A stretch of 37,624 bases of DNA from an uncultured Lachnospiraceae bacterium (lineage in GTDB: Bacteria > Bacillota > Clostridia > Lachnospirales > Lachnospiraceae): contig CALWLM010000091.1 of the NCBI GenBank assembly GCA_944381515.1, positions 1 through 37,624 on the forward strand, written 5' to 3'. A program made the position numbers and the translations under genes. The first letter of the stretch is position 1. Each line of letters opens with the position of its first letter. The notes under the pieces are model-generated. The model had not been told where the DNA came from. It searched no databases and saw nothing but the letters and a program-made list of their open reading frames with translations. Positions 1 to 8,398 of this stretch are shown here, one piece after another.

Positions 1-814
1 CCTGCGCCGGTCCCTCTGCTGCCGCCTGCCTTCCGGCTGCCTCCCGGAGTGCGCAGACCGCCAGGGATGAGGTCAGCTGAGAACTGATATCCTGTACCTG
101 CAGCCAGCCCTTTTCAAAAGCGGCAAGGCCGCCTGGCCGGCCCGCCCTTGCAAGGACCAGCGCCTCCGAACTGTAGGGATGCGGTTTTGCCTCGATCCCC
201 TGCTTCTGCAAGCTTTCCAGTATCTCTTTTTCAGAAGCCCGCGACAGATTCATATGGACGCACAGCGGTCTTTCCGTCAGCATCGCCTCCAGAATCTGCT
301 TCGTCACCGCCGGCCCATATAAAGCCTGCCACTTTTCCACAATCCATATAGGCATGGAGTAACGGACCGACATACCCTCCGGCGTATCTGCCGGCGGATA
401 AATCCGTCCGTCTTTTCCATCTGCGATTGCTCTCATCACTCCGTTTACAAAGCCGGAAAGACCGGTAAACCCTTTCTTTTTGGCCAATTTTACCGCCTCG
501 CTGCAGGCAGCCCGGTCCGGAACGGAATCCATATAGAGAAGCTGATAGGCTCCCATCCGCAGAATCCCCCGGATCACCGGCTTCATTTTTCTTACAGGAG
601 TCCGGGAAAAGCAGCCGATCACATAGTCTAGCTCCAGACAGCGCTCCACCGTTCCCTCCGCCAGCCGGGTAAAGAAAGCTTTCTCACTGCCGCTCCAGGA
701 GGGATGGCGGGAAAGCTCATCTGCCAGAGCTCTGTGTCCCAGCTCTCCCTCCTCCATGACAGCCGTGATTACCCGCAGAGCAGCCGCTCTGGGATTTCCC
801 CCGTCAGTCGCCAC
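1..814 (-). CDS. rsmB: 16S rRNA (cytosine-C5) methyltransferase RsmB, 5' part (runs off the window)
   Basis: RsmB methylates C967 of 16S rRNA using S-adenosylmethionine. The visible 271 codons give the N-terminal NusB-like RNA-binding domain (RAALRVITAVMEEG, later FTRLAEGTVER and ILRMGAYQLLYMDSVPD) followed by the segment that leads into the Rossmann methyltransferase domain (RYSMPIWIVEKW, later VQDISSQL). The catalytic cysteines lie beyond the window edge, so activity cannot be judged. I chose a GTG start at 814 because GGAGG sits just upstream and the residues after it match the family N-terminus. The start overlaps the end of the zinc peptidase gene by about 11 bases, so translation is probably coupled. 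Family assignment is confident; completeness is unknown. Confidence 0.9.
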   Translation of the reverse strand, partial: MATDGGNPRAAALRVITAVMEEGELGHRALADELSRHPSWSGSEKAFFTRLAEGTVERCLELDYVIGCFSRTPVRKMKPVIRGILRMGAYQLLYMDSVPDRAACSEAVKLAKKKGFTGLSGFVNGVMRAIADGKDGRIYPPADTPEGMSVRYSMPIWIVEKWQALYGPAVTKQILEAMLTERPLCVHMNLSRASEKEILESLQKQGIEAKPHPYSSEALVLARAGRPGGLAAFEKGWLQVQDISSQLTSSLAVCALREAAGRQAAAEGPAQ

Positions 815-1502
815 GTCTTCTTCCTCCAAATAAGAGAACCAGACGCAGAAGCTGCAGAATCGACATCAGAGCGCTGGCCACATAGGTAAGAGCAGCCGCC
901 GTAAGCACTTTGCGGGTCATCCCTACTTCTTCATCATAGAGAATACCGTTATCGCCCAGCAGCCGCAGCGCGCGGCGGGAAGCATTAAACTCCACCGGCA
1001 GCGTTACCAGCTGGAAGAGCACCACGGCGCAGAACAGAAGGATGCCCACCTCCACCAGCACCTGACCAAAGATCAGGCCGGCCACAATGAGAATAATCGA
1101 AAACTGAGAGCCAAAGTTCGCTACCGGCACAAGGGCGGTTCTGAAAGAAAGAGGCGCATACCCTTCCGCATGCTGCATGGCATGGCCGCACTCATGGGCC
1201 GCCACCCCGATGGCCGCCACAGAAGCGGAACCGTAGGTACTGTCGGACAGCCGCAGTATCTTGTTTTTCGGATCGTAATGATCCGTCAGATTGCCGCTCA
1301 CCCTCTGAATGGAAACGTCATAGATTCCCTGGGCCTGCAAAAGTCTCCTGGCCGCCTCTGCTCCCGTCAAGCCGGTACGGCTTCTGACCTGATTGTATTT
1401 GCGGAAAGTCGACTGCACCTTGGCGGAAGCCGCCAGAGAAATCAACGCGCCAATAATAATCAGCAAATAATAGGGATCATAATAATAGTAGAAAAAGGGC
1501 AT
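804..1502 (-). CDS. YugP-like membrane zinc metallopeptidase
   Basis: This 232-residue protein is a neutral zinc metallopeptidase of the YugP family (Pfam Zn_peptidase_2). It has an N-terminal hydrophobic helix after a Tyr-rich start (residues 4-28), the zinc/catalytic motif HECGH at 103-107 in the usual context AAHECGHAMQHAEGY, and two or three further hydrophobic segments in the C-terminal half, so it is an integral membrane protein. A clear AGGAGG precedes the ATG. It lies 25 bases after fmt and overlaps rsmB, the normal place for this gene in Clostridia. Its physiological substrate is not established; the recurrent link to translation and rRNA genes is positional only. Family assignment is secure, function is not. 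Confidence 0.9.
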   Translation of the reverse strand: MPFFYYYYDPYYLLIIIGALISLAASAKVQSTFRKYNQVRSRTGLTGAEAARRLLQAQGIYDVSIQRVSGNLTDHYDPKNKILRLSDSTYGSASVAAIGVAAHECGHAMQHAEGYAPLSFRTALVPVANFGSQFSIILIVAGLIFGQVLVEVGILLFCAVVLFQLVTLPVEFNASRRALRLLGDNGILYDEEVGMTRKVLTAAALTYVASALMSILQLLRLVLLFGGRRRGD

Positions 1503-1527
1503 ATCTGGTTCCTCCTTTTACCCTGGG

Positions 1528-2466
1528 TTATTCCCGTGCAAATTTATCTCCTGCCTGCATATGAGCTCCCCGCAGGAATGCCGCTGCATCCATCCGCTTC
1601 TTGCCCTCCAGCTGAAGCTCTGAAATCTGAAGCACACCCTCTCCGGTGCGCACATCTATTGTTTCTCCCAGCCGCACCACCGTACCGGGCTCTGCCGCCG
1701 CCTCTGCCTCCTGTGGCTGCCGCACGAAAGCCTTCCACAATTTAATCGTCTTTCCATTCCAGCGCGTATAGGCCGAAGGCCAGGGATTCAGTCCCCGAAC
1801 CAGCCTCTCGATCCGGTCTGCGCCATCGTTCCAGTCCACATTGCCCAGCGCCTTGTCCAGCATGGAGGCATAGCAGGTCTCTCCGGTCTGAGGCGTACGC
1901 ACCTCCCGTCCTTCTTCGATCTCTTTCAGAACCGTCAGAAGCAGAGGCCCGCCCATCACCATCAGCTTGTCATGGAGACTGCCCCCGGTCTCGTCAGCGG
2001 CAATGGCGATCCTCTCCTGCGCCAGCATATCGCCGGTGTCCAATCCTGCATCCATCTGCATAATGGTGATTCCCGTCTCTTTCTCTCCGTCGATCACCAC
2101 TCGCTGAATCGGCGCGGCTCCCCGATAGCGGGGAAGAAGGGAGGCATGAACATTGATGCAGCCGTACCTGGGAATATCCAGGAAGGCCTGGGGCAGGATC
2201 TGGCCAAAGGCTACCACCACCGCCACATCGGGGGCAAGCTGCTCCACCGTCTGAATAAATTCCTTCTCTCTCACCCGTCTGGGCTGATATACCGGCAAAG
2301 ACAGAGCAAGCGCTCTCTCCTTTACCGGCGGGAAGGATACAGCCCCGCCTCTTCCCTTTGGTTTGTCGGGCTGGGTCACCACGCCCACAATCTCATGTCC
2401 CGCATCGTACAGGCACTGGAGTGTGGGCACGGAGAACTCCGGCGTTCCCATAAAAAGAATTCTCAT
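1528..2466 (-). CDS. fmt: methionyl-tRNA formyltransferase
   Basis: Fmt formylates Met-tRNAi with 10-formyl-THF before translation initiation. The 312-residue length is typical. The N-terminal formyltransferase fold starts MRILFMGTPEFSV; catalytic residues fit N105, H107 and D143 (INVHASLLPRYRGAAPIQ and GLDTGDM). The C-terminal OB-like tRNA-binding domain follows from about residue 205 (GLNPWPSAYT, KLWKA). The ATG is two bases after the def stop, and its ribosome binding site lies in the last def codons (GAGGAAGAG), so the pair is translationally coupled. Formyl addition and removal are therefore encoded side by side. No anomaly seen. Confidence 0.97.
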   Translation of the reverse strand: MRILFMGTPEFSVPTLQCLYDAGHEIVGVVTQPDKPKGRGGAVSFPPVKERALALSLPVYQPRRVREKEFIQTVEQLAPDVAVVVAFGQILPQAFLDIPRYGCINVHASLLPRYRGAAPIQRVVIDGEKETGITIMQMDAGLDTGDMLAQERIAIAADETGGSLHDKLMVMGGPLLLTVLKEIEEGREVRTPQTGETCYASMLDKALGNVDWNDGADRIERLVRGLNPWPSAYTRWNGKTIKLWKAFVRQPQEAEAAAEPGTVVRLGETIDVRTGEGVLQISELQLEGKKRMDAAAFLRGAHMQAGDKFARE

Positions 2467-2468
2467 CT

Positions 2469-2939
2469 TTACTCTTCCTCCGCATCATTATCCACCAGCT
2501 CGCCCTCCACACGCTCCGTGTAGAGATGGCCGTCCAGATGCTCGCACTCATGACAGATAGCACGGGCCAGAAGCTCGGTCCCCGTCAGCGTAAATTCCTT
2601 CATCTCCCGGTCAAGAGCGGTCACCTTCACTTCGTTGGGCCTGGTCACCTGCCCGGATTTGCCGGGAAGGCTTAAGCAGCCCTCCATCCCGGTCTGGCTG
2701 CCGGCCTCGGCGATAATCCTGGGGTTAATCATAACGATGGGACCCTCTCCGATATCGATCACGACAATCCTCTTGAGTATGCCCACCTGAGGCGCCGCCA
2801 GGCCCACGCCGTCATTTTCATACATGGTCTCCAGCATATCGTCCACCAGCTGGTTCAGCCGGGGCGTCATCTCCTTCACTTCCTTGCTGACCTTTGTAAG
2901 GATCGGATCTCCCATCACTCTTATGGTTCTCAGACTCAT
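2469..2939 (-). CDS. def: peptide deformylase
   Basis: Def removes the N-formyl group from nascent proteins using an active-site metal, normally Fe2+. All three family motifs are present in 156 residues: GVGLAAPQ at 44-51, EGCLS at 86-90 (metal-ligand Cys88) and HECEH at 130-134 (two metal-ligand His and the catalytic Glu131). The fourth residue of the last motif is Glu, where many deformylases have Asp (HExDH); this is conservative and probably neutral. AGGAGG precedes the ATG. The gene sits between priA and fmt; the 80-base gap towards priA is filled by a decamer tandem repeat described separately. Confidence 0.97.
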   Translation of the reverse strand: MSLRTIRVMGDPILTKVSKEVKEMTPRLNQLVDDMLETMYENDGVGLAAPQVGILKRIVVIDIGEGPIVMINPRIIAEAGSQTGMEGCLSLPGKSGQVTRPNEVKVTALDREMKEFTLTGTELLARAICHECEHLDGHLYTERVEGELVDNDAEEE

Positions 2940-2970
2940 TTTCTTCTTTCCTCCTCATTCTTCACTTACC

Positions 2971-3034
2971 ATTTGTCCATTACTTGCCATTATCTTCTAT
3001 TACCTGTTATTATCTGCTATTATCTGCTGATATC
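2971..3034. repeat. degenerate 10-bp tandem repeat at the priA/def junction
   Basis: Read on the plus strand in blocks of ten from 2971, successive units are atttgtccat, tacttgccat, tatcttctat, tacctgttat, tatctgctat, tatctgctga, then a partial tatc. The period is exactly 10 and the consensus is about TATCTGCTAT, best preserved at the priA end. The priA stop codon and its last codons (Asp-Ile-Ser-Arg) lie inside the array, and the def ribosome binding site begins just beyond it. The same core occurs upstream of kptA. Confidence 0.75.
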
Positions 3035-5296
3035 GTACTGCACCGACACGCCGCCTTTTTCCTCGCGCCAGCCGGTCAGGCTTTCCAGTCCATCCTTTAT
3101 TGTAACCAAAACCCTGCGGTCTACATGCCGAATGTAGAGGGTTTTTCGATAAATATCATTTATCCTGGAAACCGGCGCGTCGCAGGGACCGATAAGCTCC
3201 GGCTCCCTGGCCGCCGCGCCTGTATTCTCCCGAAAACGCTGCGGCGCGCCGTCTGTCTTCCATCGATCAATATATCTTTCCACCAGCCCCGCGCAGGCTC
3301 TGGCTGCCCGCCCGGCCGCTGCTTCATCCTTCGATGAGATTAACAGCGTCATCATGGCATACACCGGCGGATAATGGAGCATCTGCCGGTAGGGCAGTTC
3401 CTCCGCATAAAAGCCATCGTAATCCTGAGCCGCCGCCGTCCGGATGCTGTAATGCTCCGGTCTGTAGGTCTGAATTACCACCTGTCCCGGCAAAGCTCCC
3501 CGGCCGGCCCGGCCGGCAGCCTGCGTAAGCAGCTGAAAAGTTCTCTCCGAGGCGTCGTAGGAAGGATTGTTCAAAGACAAATCCGCCGCCAGCACTCCCA
3601 CCAGAGTTACACGGGGAAAATCATGACCTTTGACAATCATCTGGGTTCCAATCAGGATATCCGCCTCTCCATCGGCAAAAGCAGAAAGGATGGCCTCATG
3701 CCCGCCTTTCTTTGCCGTGGTATCCGCATCCATCCGCAGAATCCGCGCCTCCGGAAACTGCTCGGCCACCATGGCCTCCACCTTCTGCGTCCCAATGCCG
3801 AAACCGGCAATATAGCGGGAACCGCAGGAAGGACAGACCCGGGGAAGGGCCGTCTCATAACCGCAATAATGACAGATCAGCCGCCCGCCCCGATGCAGCG
3901 TCAAAGACACGTCGCAGTGGGGACACTTCATCGCTTCTCCGCAGGAACGGCAGGATACAAATCCGGAAAAACCCCGGCGATTTAAAAACAATATGCTCTG
4001 CTCGCCCTTTTTTAGCCGGTCAGCCAGAAGCTCTCCCAGCCGCAGACTGATAATCGATTTATTTCCCTTTAAAAGTTCTTCCCTGAGGTCCACGACCTCC
4101 ACCTGGGCAAGCCTGGCCTCCTTCACCGCCCGCCGTGACAGGGTGAGCAGCTTATAGCGTCCCTCCTGACACCGGTAAAAGGAATCGAGAGACGGGGTGG
4201 CCGACCCTAAAACCACGCTGGCTCCTGTCATGGACGCCCGCTTTTCCGCCACCCCCACGGCATGATACCGGGGAGACAGCTCGCTTTTATAGGACGCCTC
4301 CTGTTCCTCATCTATAATAATAAGGCCCAAATGTGTAAACGGTGTGAACAGAGCCGATCTCGGTCCCACCATAATCTGAATTTCTCCTTTTTTGGCCCTC
4401 ACAAACTGATCATAGCGTTCTCCTTCTGACATTCGGGAGTGCAATACCGACACTTTGTCGCCAAAACGTCGGTAGAAACGCATTACTGTCTGATAAGTCA
4501 GCGCTATCTCCGGAATTAACACGATAATTTGACGATCGGTGTGCAGCATACGATCAATCAATTCCATATAAACTTCTGTCTTACCGCTGCCAGTAACGCC
4601 GTAAAGCAGATAGGTTCCATGGATTCCTCCCGCATCATCGCCGCAGATTGTATTCACTGCCCTTTGCTGCTCCTCGTTAAGCTGAACGTCCTTCGCCTCT
4701 CCCGCCTTTACCTGGACCGGATTGCGATAGTCCGTCTCCTCCTCCACCTGGATGATCCCCTTCTCCTTCAGGGAGCGGATCGTGGAAGCGCCGATGTGCA
4801 GCCGTCCCGTCACCGTCTCATAAGGAAGCCGCCCATCCGTCAGAAGGGCTTCCAAAAGGCGCAGCTGGGCTGCACTGCGCCCGGGACTCAGACCCTCTGC
4901 AAATTTCCTGGCTTCCGTCTCGTCCACCTGCAGACGAATATGGCGGCGGCGCACCGGAGCCACGGTTCGCTTCACCGGCAGCACGGTTTTTAACGCCTGG
5001 AGCATGGATGAGCCATACTCCTCCTTCATCCACCAGGCCAGCTCGATCAGATGACTTTCCACCGCCACCCCTCTGGGGCTGACCTCCAGAATCTCTTTCA
5101 GCTCGTCTCCGGCATAGGAGCTTGTATCCGATATTTCTATTACGAAGGCAGTAACCCGGCGGTCGCCCTTGCCAAAGGGCACCTCCACCTGATCTCCTAC
5201 CCTGACCTGTTCTTCCAATCTCTCTGGAATCCGGTAGGTGAACATCCGGTCCAGCTTGCCGCCGGATATGTCCACCACCACTCCGGCATATCTCAT
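3020..5296 (-). CDS. priA: primosomal protein N' (replication restart helicase PriA)
   Basis: PriA is the 3'-to-5' superfamily 2 helicase that reloads the replisome at stalled forks. The 758-residue product has the N-terminal 3'BD domain (MRYAGVVVDI, PFGKGDRRVTAFV), Walker A GVTGSGKTEVY near residue 235, a Walker B written DEEQ rather than the usual DEEH (LIIIDEEQEASYKSE), eight cysteines in paired CxxC motifs for two zinc ions (CRSCGEAMKCPHC, CHYCGYE, CPSCGSRY), and the C-terminal helicase half (GTQMIVKGHDFP, TQAAGRAGRG). The frame stays open 13 codons further upstream inside murF, but I chose the ATG at 5296: it lies four bases after the murF stop and begins exactly where PriA homology begins. 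Coupled to murF. Confidence 0.95.
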   Translation of the reverse strand: MRYAGVVVDISGGKLDRMFTYRIPERLEEQVRVGDQVEVPFGKGDRRVTAFVIEISDTSSYAGDELKEILEVSPRGVAVESHLIELAWWMKEEYGSSMLQALKTVLPVKRTVAPVRRRHIRLQVDETEARKFAEGLSPGRSAAQLRLLEALLTDGRLPYETVTGRLHIGASTIRSLKEKGIIQVEEETDYRNPVQVKAGEAKDVQLNEEQQRAVNTICGDDAGGIHGTYLLYGVTGSGKTEVYMELIDRMLHTDRQIIVLIPEIALTYQTVMRFYRRFGDKVSVLHSRMSEGERYDQFVRAKKGEIQIMVGPRSALFTPFTHLGLIIIDEEQEASYKSELSPRYHAVGVAEKRASMTGASVVLGSATPSLDSFYRCQEGRYKLLTLSRRAVKEARLAQVEVVDLREELLKGNKSIISLRLGELLADRLKKGEQSILFLNRRGFSGFVSCRSCGEAMKCPHCDVSLTLHRGGRLICHYCGYETALPRVCPSCGSRYIAGFGIGTQKVEAMVAEQFPEARILRMDADTTAKKGGHEAILSAFADGEADILIGTQMIVKGHDFPRVTLVGVLAADLSLNNPSYDASERTFQLLTQAAGRAGRGALPGQVVIQTYRPEHYSIRTAAAQDYDGFYAEELPYRQMLHYPPVYAMMTLLISSKDEAAAGRAARACAGLVERYIDRWKTDGAPQRFRENTGAAAREPELIGPCDAPVSRINDIYRKTLYIRHVDRRVLVTIKDGLESLTGWREEKGGVSVQYDISR

Positions 5297-5300
5297 AGGC

Positions 5301-6761
5301 TTATCGTCTCTTCTTCCATTGTTCCGTGATTTCAAAAAGCTTCATTCCGTTGGAGCCTTTGAGGAGAATCAGATCTCCCTCCTCTCGGTGATCGTCCAGC
5401 CAGCTGCCTGCCTCCAGGTAATCGGCCAGACCCACCCAGGTAAGCTCCTGCTTTACCGACAGGGCTCCTGCCGCGATCTCCCGGGCCAGTTCTCCCACCG
5501 TCACCAGGACAGAGACATCTGTCTTCCCCAGATATTCGCCCACCTCACGGTGATAGCGGCGGGTCTCAGGCCCCAGCTCCCACATATCAGCCAGCACCGC
5601 CACCTTGCGGCCGGCAGCCTCCGTCATCCGCAGCGTGTCGATGGCCGCCCGCATGGAATCGGGGCTGGCATTATAAGAATCGTCAATAACCGTAAGGCCC
5701 ATCTGGGGAAATTCGATCTTTTCCTGTCGATGAGCCACCCCGGCAAACTCTCCCAGAGCCCGGGCCGCCGCCTCAAGGTCCACCCCCAGAAGGTCCGCCG
5801 CCGCCAGAGCCGCCAGGGCGTTTCGCACATGGTGCAGGCCGGTAAGGCCAAGCTCTACCGGTACGCGTCCTTTCTCGCAGACCAGAGTAAAGGCAGTCCC
5901 CTTTTCTCCGGCATGTATCTCACAGGCCCGGTAATTGCTGCCCTCCTCCAACCCGTAATAGACGGCGGGGAAACGGGCCGTACACTCCGTAAGCTCCTTC
6001 ACTGTCTCTGCCCCCGGATGCGCCTGGGGATTCAGATAGGGATCGTCGCCGTTTAAAATCATCCGGCCCGTCGGTCCCATCCCATCTGTGATATGCAGCT
6101 TCTCCCGCAGAATCCCCGCCTGAGAGCCCAGCTGCTCGATATGGGAAATTCCTATATTGGTCATCACCGCGATGTCCGGCCTGGCAATGGAAGCGATCCG
6201 AGTCATTTCCCCCGGTTCGCTCATTCCCAGCTCGATGACGGCCGCCTCATAAGCGCCGGTGATACGGCTCAGCATAATCGGAGTCCCCACCTGACTGTTG
6301 GCATTGCCCTCCGTCTGGAAAGTGCGAAATCCCGCAGACAAAGCTGCCGCAATCATAGACCGGGTGCTGGTCTTGCCTACGCTGCCGGTGACCCCGACAA
6401 TAGGAATTGCCAGACGATCCCGGCAATATCCGCCCAGTTTCTGCAAAGCCCGGCGCGTGTCCTCCACGGCGATCCAGACCGCCAGAGAGGCGTCCTCACC
6501 GTCAGAGCCGGGTCTGCTGCCGTCCGGCAGACTCTCCGCCAAGCTTCCCTCGCTGGTAAAGACCGCGGCCGCCCCCGCTGCAATAGCTCCCGGAATAAAA
6601 CGGTGTCCGTCCACACGCTCGCCAATAATCGGCACATACAAATCCCCCGGCTTCACCCGGCGCGAATCAATACAGATATCCGCAACTTCTTTTAAAGGGT
6701 CTCCCCAAAGAATCTGTCCTCCCACAGCCGCGGCAATTTTGCCGGCCGTCATATTTTCCAT
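5301..6761 (-). CDS. murF: UDP-N-acetylmuramoyl-tripeptide--D-alanyl-D-alanine ligase
   Basis: MurF adds D-Ala-D-Ala to the UDP-MurNAc-tripeptide, the last cytoplasmic step of the stem peptide. The 486-residue length fits. Domain order is the N-terminal UDP-binding domain (DSRRVKPGDLYVPIIGERVDGHRFI), the central Mur ligase ATPase domain with the P-loop GVTGSVGKT at 123-131, ELGMSEPGEM and NIGISHIEQLGS, and the C-terminal domain with DDSYNASPDSM. A GGAGG/GGAAGG site precedes the ATG. It follows murE by 76 bases and is followed by priA four bases after its stop. Confidence 0.96.
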   Translation of the reverse strand: MENMTAGKIAAAVGGQILWGDPLKEVADICIDSRRVKPGDLYVPIIGERVDGHRFIPGAIAAGAAAVFTSEGSLAESLPDGSRPGSDGEDASLAVWIAVEDTRRALQKLGGYCRDRLAIPIVGVTGSVGKTSTRSMIAAALSAGFRTFQTEGNANSQVGTPIMLSRITGAYEAAVIELGMSEPGEMTRIASIARPDIAVMTNIGISHIEQLGSQAGILREKLHITDGMGPTGRMILNGDDPYLNPQAHPGAETVKELTECTARFPAVYYGLEEGSNYRACEIHAGEKGTAFTLVCEKGRVPVELGLTGLHHVRNALAALAAADLLGVDLEAAARALGEFAGVAHRQEKIEFPQMGLTVIDDSYNASPDSMRAAIDTLRMTEAAGRKVAVLADMWELGPETRRYHREVGEYLGKTDVSVLVTVGELAREIAAGALSVKQELTWVGLADYLEAGSWLDDHREEGDLILLKGSNGMKLFEITEQWKKRR

Positions 6762-6837
6762 CCTTCCAAACCTCCCCTGCTTTCAGTTCTCTGGCTTTCT
6801 GATTCTGTCAGGCCGATTCAAATTTAATACCTCAGCA

Positions 6838-8340
6838 TCATTTCATATAGCCATACTGAATCAGAGCCTTCTTTAACTCCTCCCGGTCAAGGAAATGGGT
6901 GCGTACGCCGCAGATCTCCTGATAATCCTCGTGGCCCTTGCCAATGACGGCAATGATATCTCCCTCCTGGGCATGCTTGATACTGTAGCAGATGGCCTCC
7001 CGGCGATCCGGAATCTCCACAAACTGCCCATCGGTTTTATCCATGCCTACACGGATATCGGCTATGATATCCTCCACCTTCTCCCAGCGGGAATTGTCGG
7101 CTGTAATAATACACAGATCTGCCATACGCCCGCCGATTTCACCCATCTCATAGCGGCGCAGCCTCGACCGGTTGCCGCCGCAGCCAAAGACACAGACCAG
7201 GCGCTTGGGCTGATAGGCCCGCAAAGTGGCCAAAAGGCTCTCCATGCTCACCGCATTGTGGGCATAATCCACCAGAGCCGAAAGCTTTTCCGACGCATAG
7301 ACAATCTCCATCCTGCCGTCTACGGTCACGGTCTGCAAGGCCCGGCATATTGCCTCCGCTGCGACTCCCATGGTCAGACAGAGCGCCGAGGCGGCCATGG
7401 CGTTGTAGACATTGAAAAGTCCCGGAATATTTACCTCCACCGGAAAACTTGCCCGGCCAGTCAAATGAAAAGCTATGCCCATAAAACCATGGCGGGTCAG
7501 GTAATCCACCCGATCCGTATAATAATCCGCATCCGCCCGCATGCCAAAGGTCACCAGTTCACAGGATGCGTCCCCCACAATTTCATCAAAATGCTCGTCG
7601 TCCCGGTTGACGGCGCAGAGACGGCAGCGCTTCAGAAGCTGACTTTTATAATACAGATACTCCTCAAAGCTTGCATGTTCATCGGGGCCGATATGATCCG
7701 GCGAAATATTGGTAAATATGCCGTAATCAAACGTAAAGCCGTCCACCCGGTGCATCTTGAGTCCCTGGGAGGAAACCTCCATCACCGCATACCGGCAGCC
7801 TGCCTCCACCATTCGGGCAAAATACCGCTGAATATCATAGGATTCCGGCGTCGTATTCACCGTGGGCACATGCTCCTGCCCCATGAAAGCGCCCAGAGTT
7901 CCGATAAGTCCCACCTTCTCTCCGGCCGCCTCCAAAATTCGTTTTACCATGACAGCCGTGGTGGTCTTTCCCTTGGTTCCGGTGATTCCGATGGTCGTAA
8001 GCTTCTCGGCCGGATAACCAAACCAGGCGGCGGAAAGCTCTGCTAAAGCTCTGCGGCTGTCCTCCACCAAAAGGATCGTAACCCCGCTGCCATCCCCCTC
8101 GCCCGCCGGCTGACCGGCAGACAGCTGCTCCGGGAGACGCTCTGCCACGATGGCGGCGGCGCCCGCCTCCATCACCTGCCCGATATAATCGTGGCCATCG
8201 CTCCTTGCGCCGGTAAGCGCCACAAACAGACATCCCGGACAGGCCTTGCGGGAATCAAAGACCAGTTCCGTCACCTCCCGGTCCAGCTCTCCCTGAACCC
8301 TTTCATACCGAATTTTTGCTAACAGATTTTCCAAACGCAT
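6838..8340 (-). CDS. murE: MurE-type UDP-N-acetylmuramyl-tripeptide synthetase
   Basis: MurE adds the third amino acid (meso-diaminopimelate or lysine) to UDP-MurNAc-L-Ala-D-Glu. The 500-residue product has the N-terminal UMP-binding domain (DSRKACPGCLFVALTG), the ATPase domain with GITGTKGKTT at 118-127, TPESYDIQRYF and EVSSQGLKMHRVDGF, and the C-terminal domain (GKGHEDYQ). Two motifs deviate from well-studied enzymes. The specificity loop reads DNSR at 415-418, where meso-DAP enzymes have DNPR; the conserved Arg favours meso-DAP but Pro is lost. The usual TRDHLDFHG region reads SPDHIGPDE. Substrate specificity is therefore less certain than family membership. It lies between ftsK and murF in the same operon. 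Confidence 0.9.
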   Translation of the reverse strand: MRLENLLAKIRYERVQGELDREVTELVFDSRKACPGCLFVALTGARSDGHDYIGQVMEAGAAAIVAERLPEQLSAGQPAGEGDGSGVTILLVEDSRRALAELSAAWFGYPAEKLTTIGITGTKGKTTTAVMVKRILEAAGEKVGLIGTLGAFMGQEHVPTVNTTPESYDIQRYFARMVEAGCRYAVMEVSSQGLKMHRVDGFTFDYGIFTNISPDHIGPDEHASFEEYLYYKSQLLKRCRLCAVNRDDEHFDEIVGDASCELVTFGMRADADYYTDRVDYLTRHGFMGIAFHLTGRASFPVEVNIPGLFNVYNAMAASALCLTMGVAAEAICRALQTVTVDGRMEIVYASEKLSALVDYAHNAVSMESLLATLRAYQPKRLVCVFGCGGNRSRLRRYEMGEIGGRMADLCIITADNSRWEKVEDIIADIRVGMDKTDGQFVEIPDRREAICYSIKHAQEGDIIAVIGKGHEDYQEICGVRTHFLDREELKKALIQYGYMK

Positions 8341-8398
8341 TACGGTTCCTCCTCACCCTGCCCAAAGTGTCCTCGCGGGACCGGCACATGCCTCGCCT

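Noticed and set aside
6895-8046. 383-codon plus-strand open frame
   Set aside because: It lies entirely antisense to murE, which has full family motifs; no ribosome binding site and no recognisable protein. High GC in codon position 3 keeps the opposite frame open.
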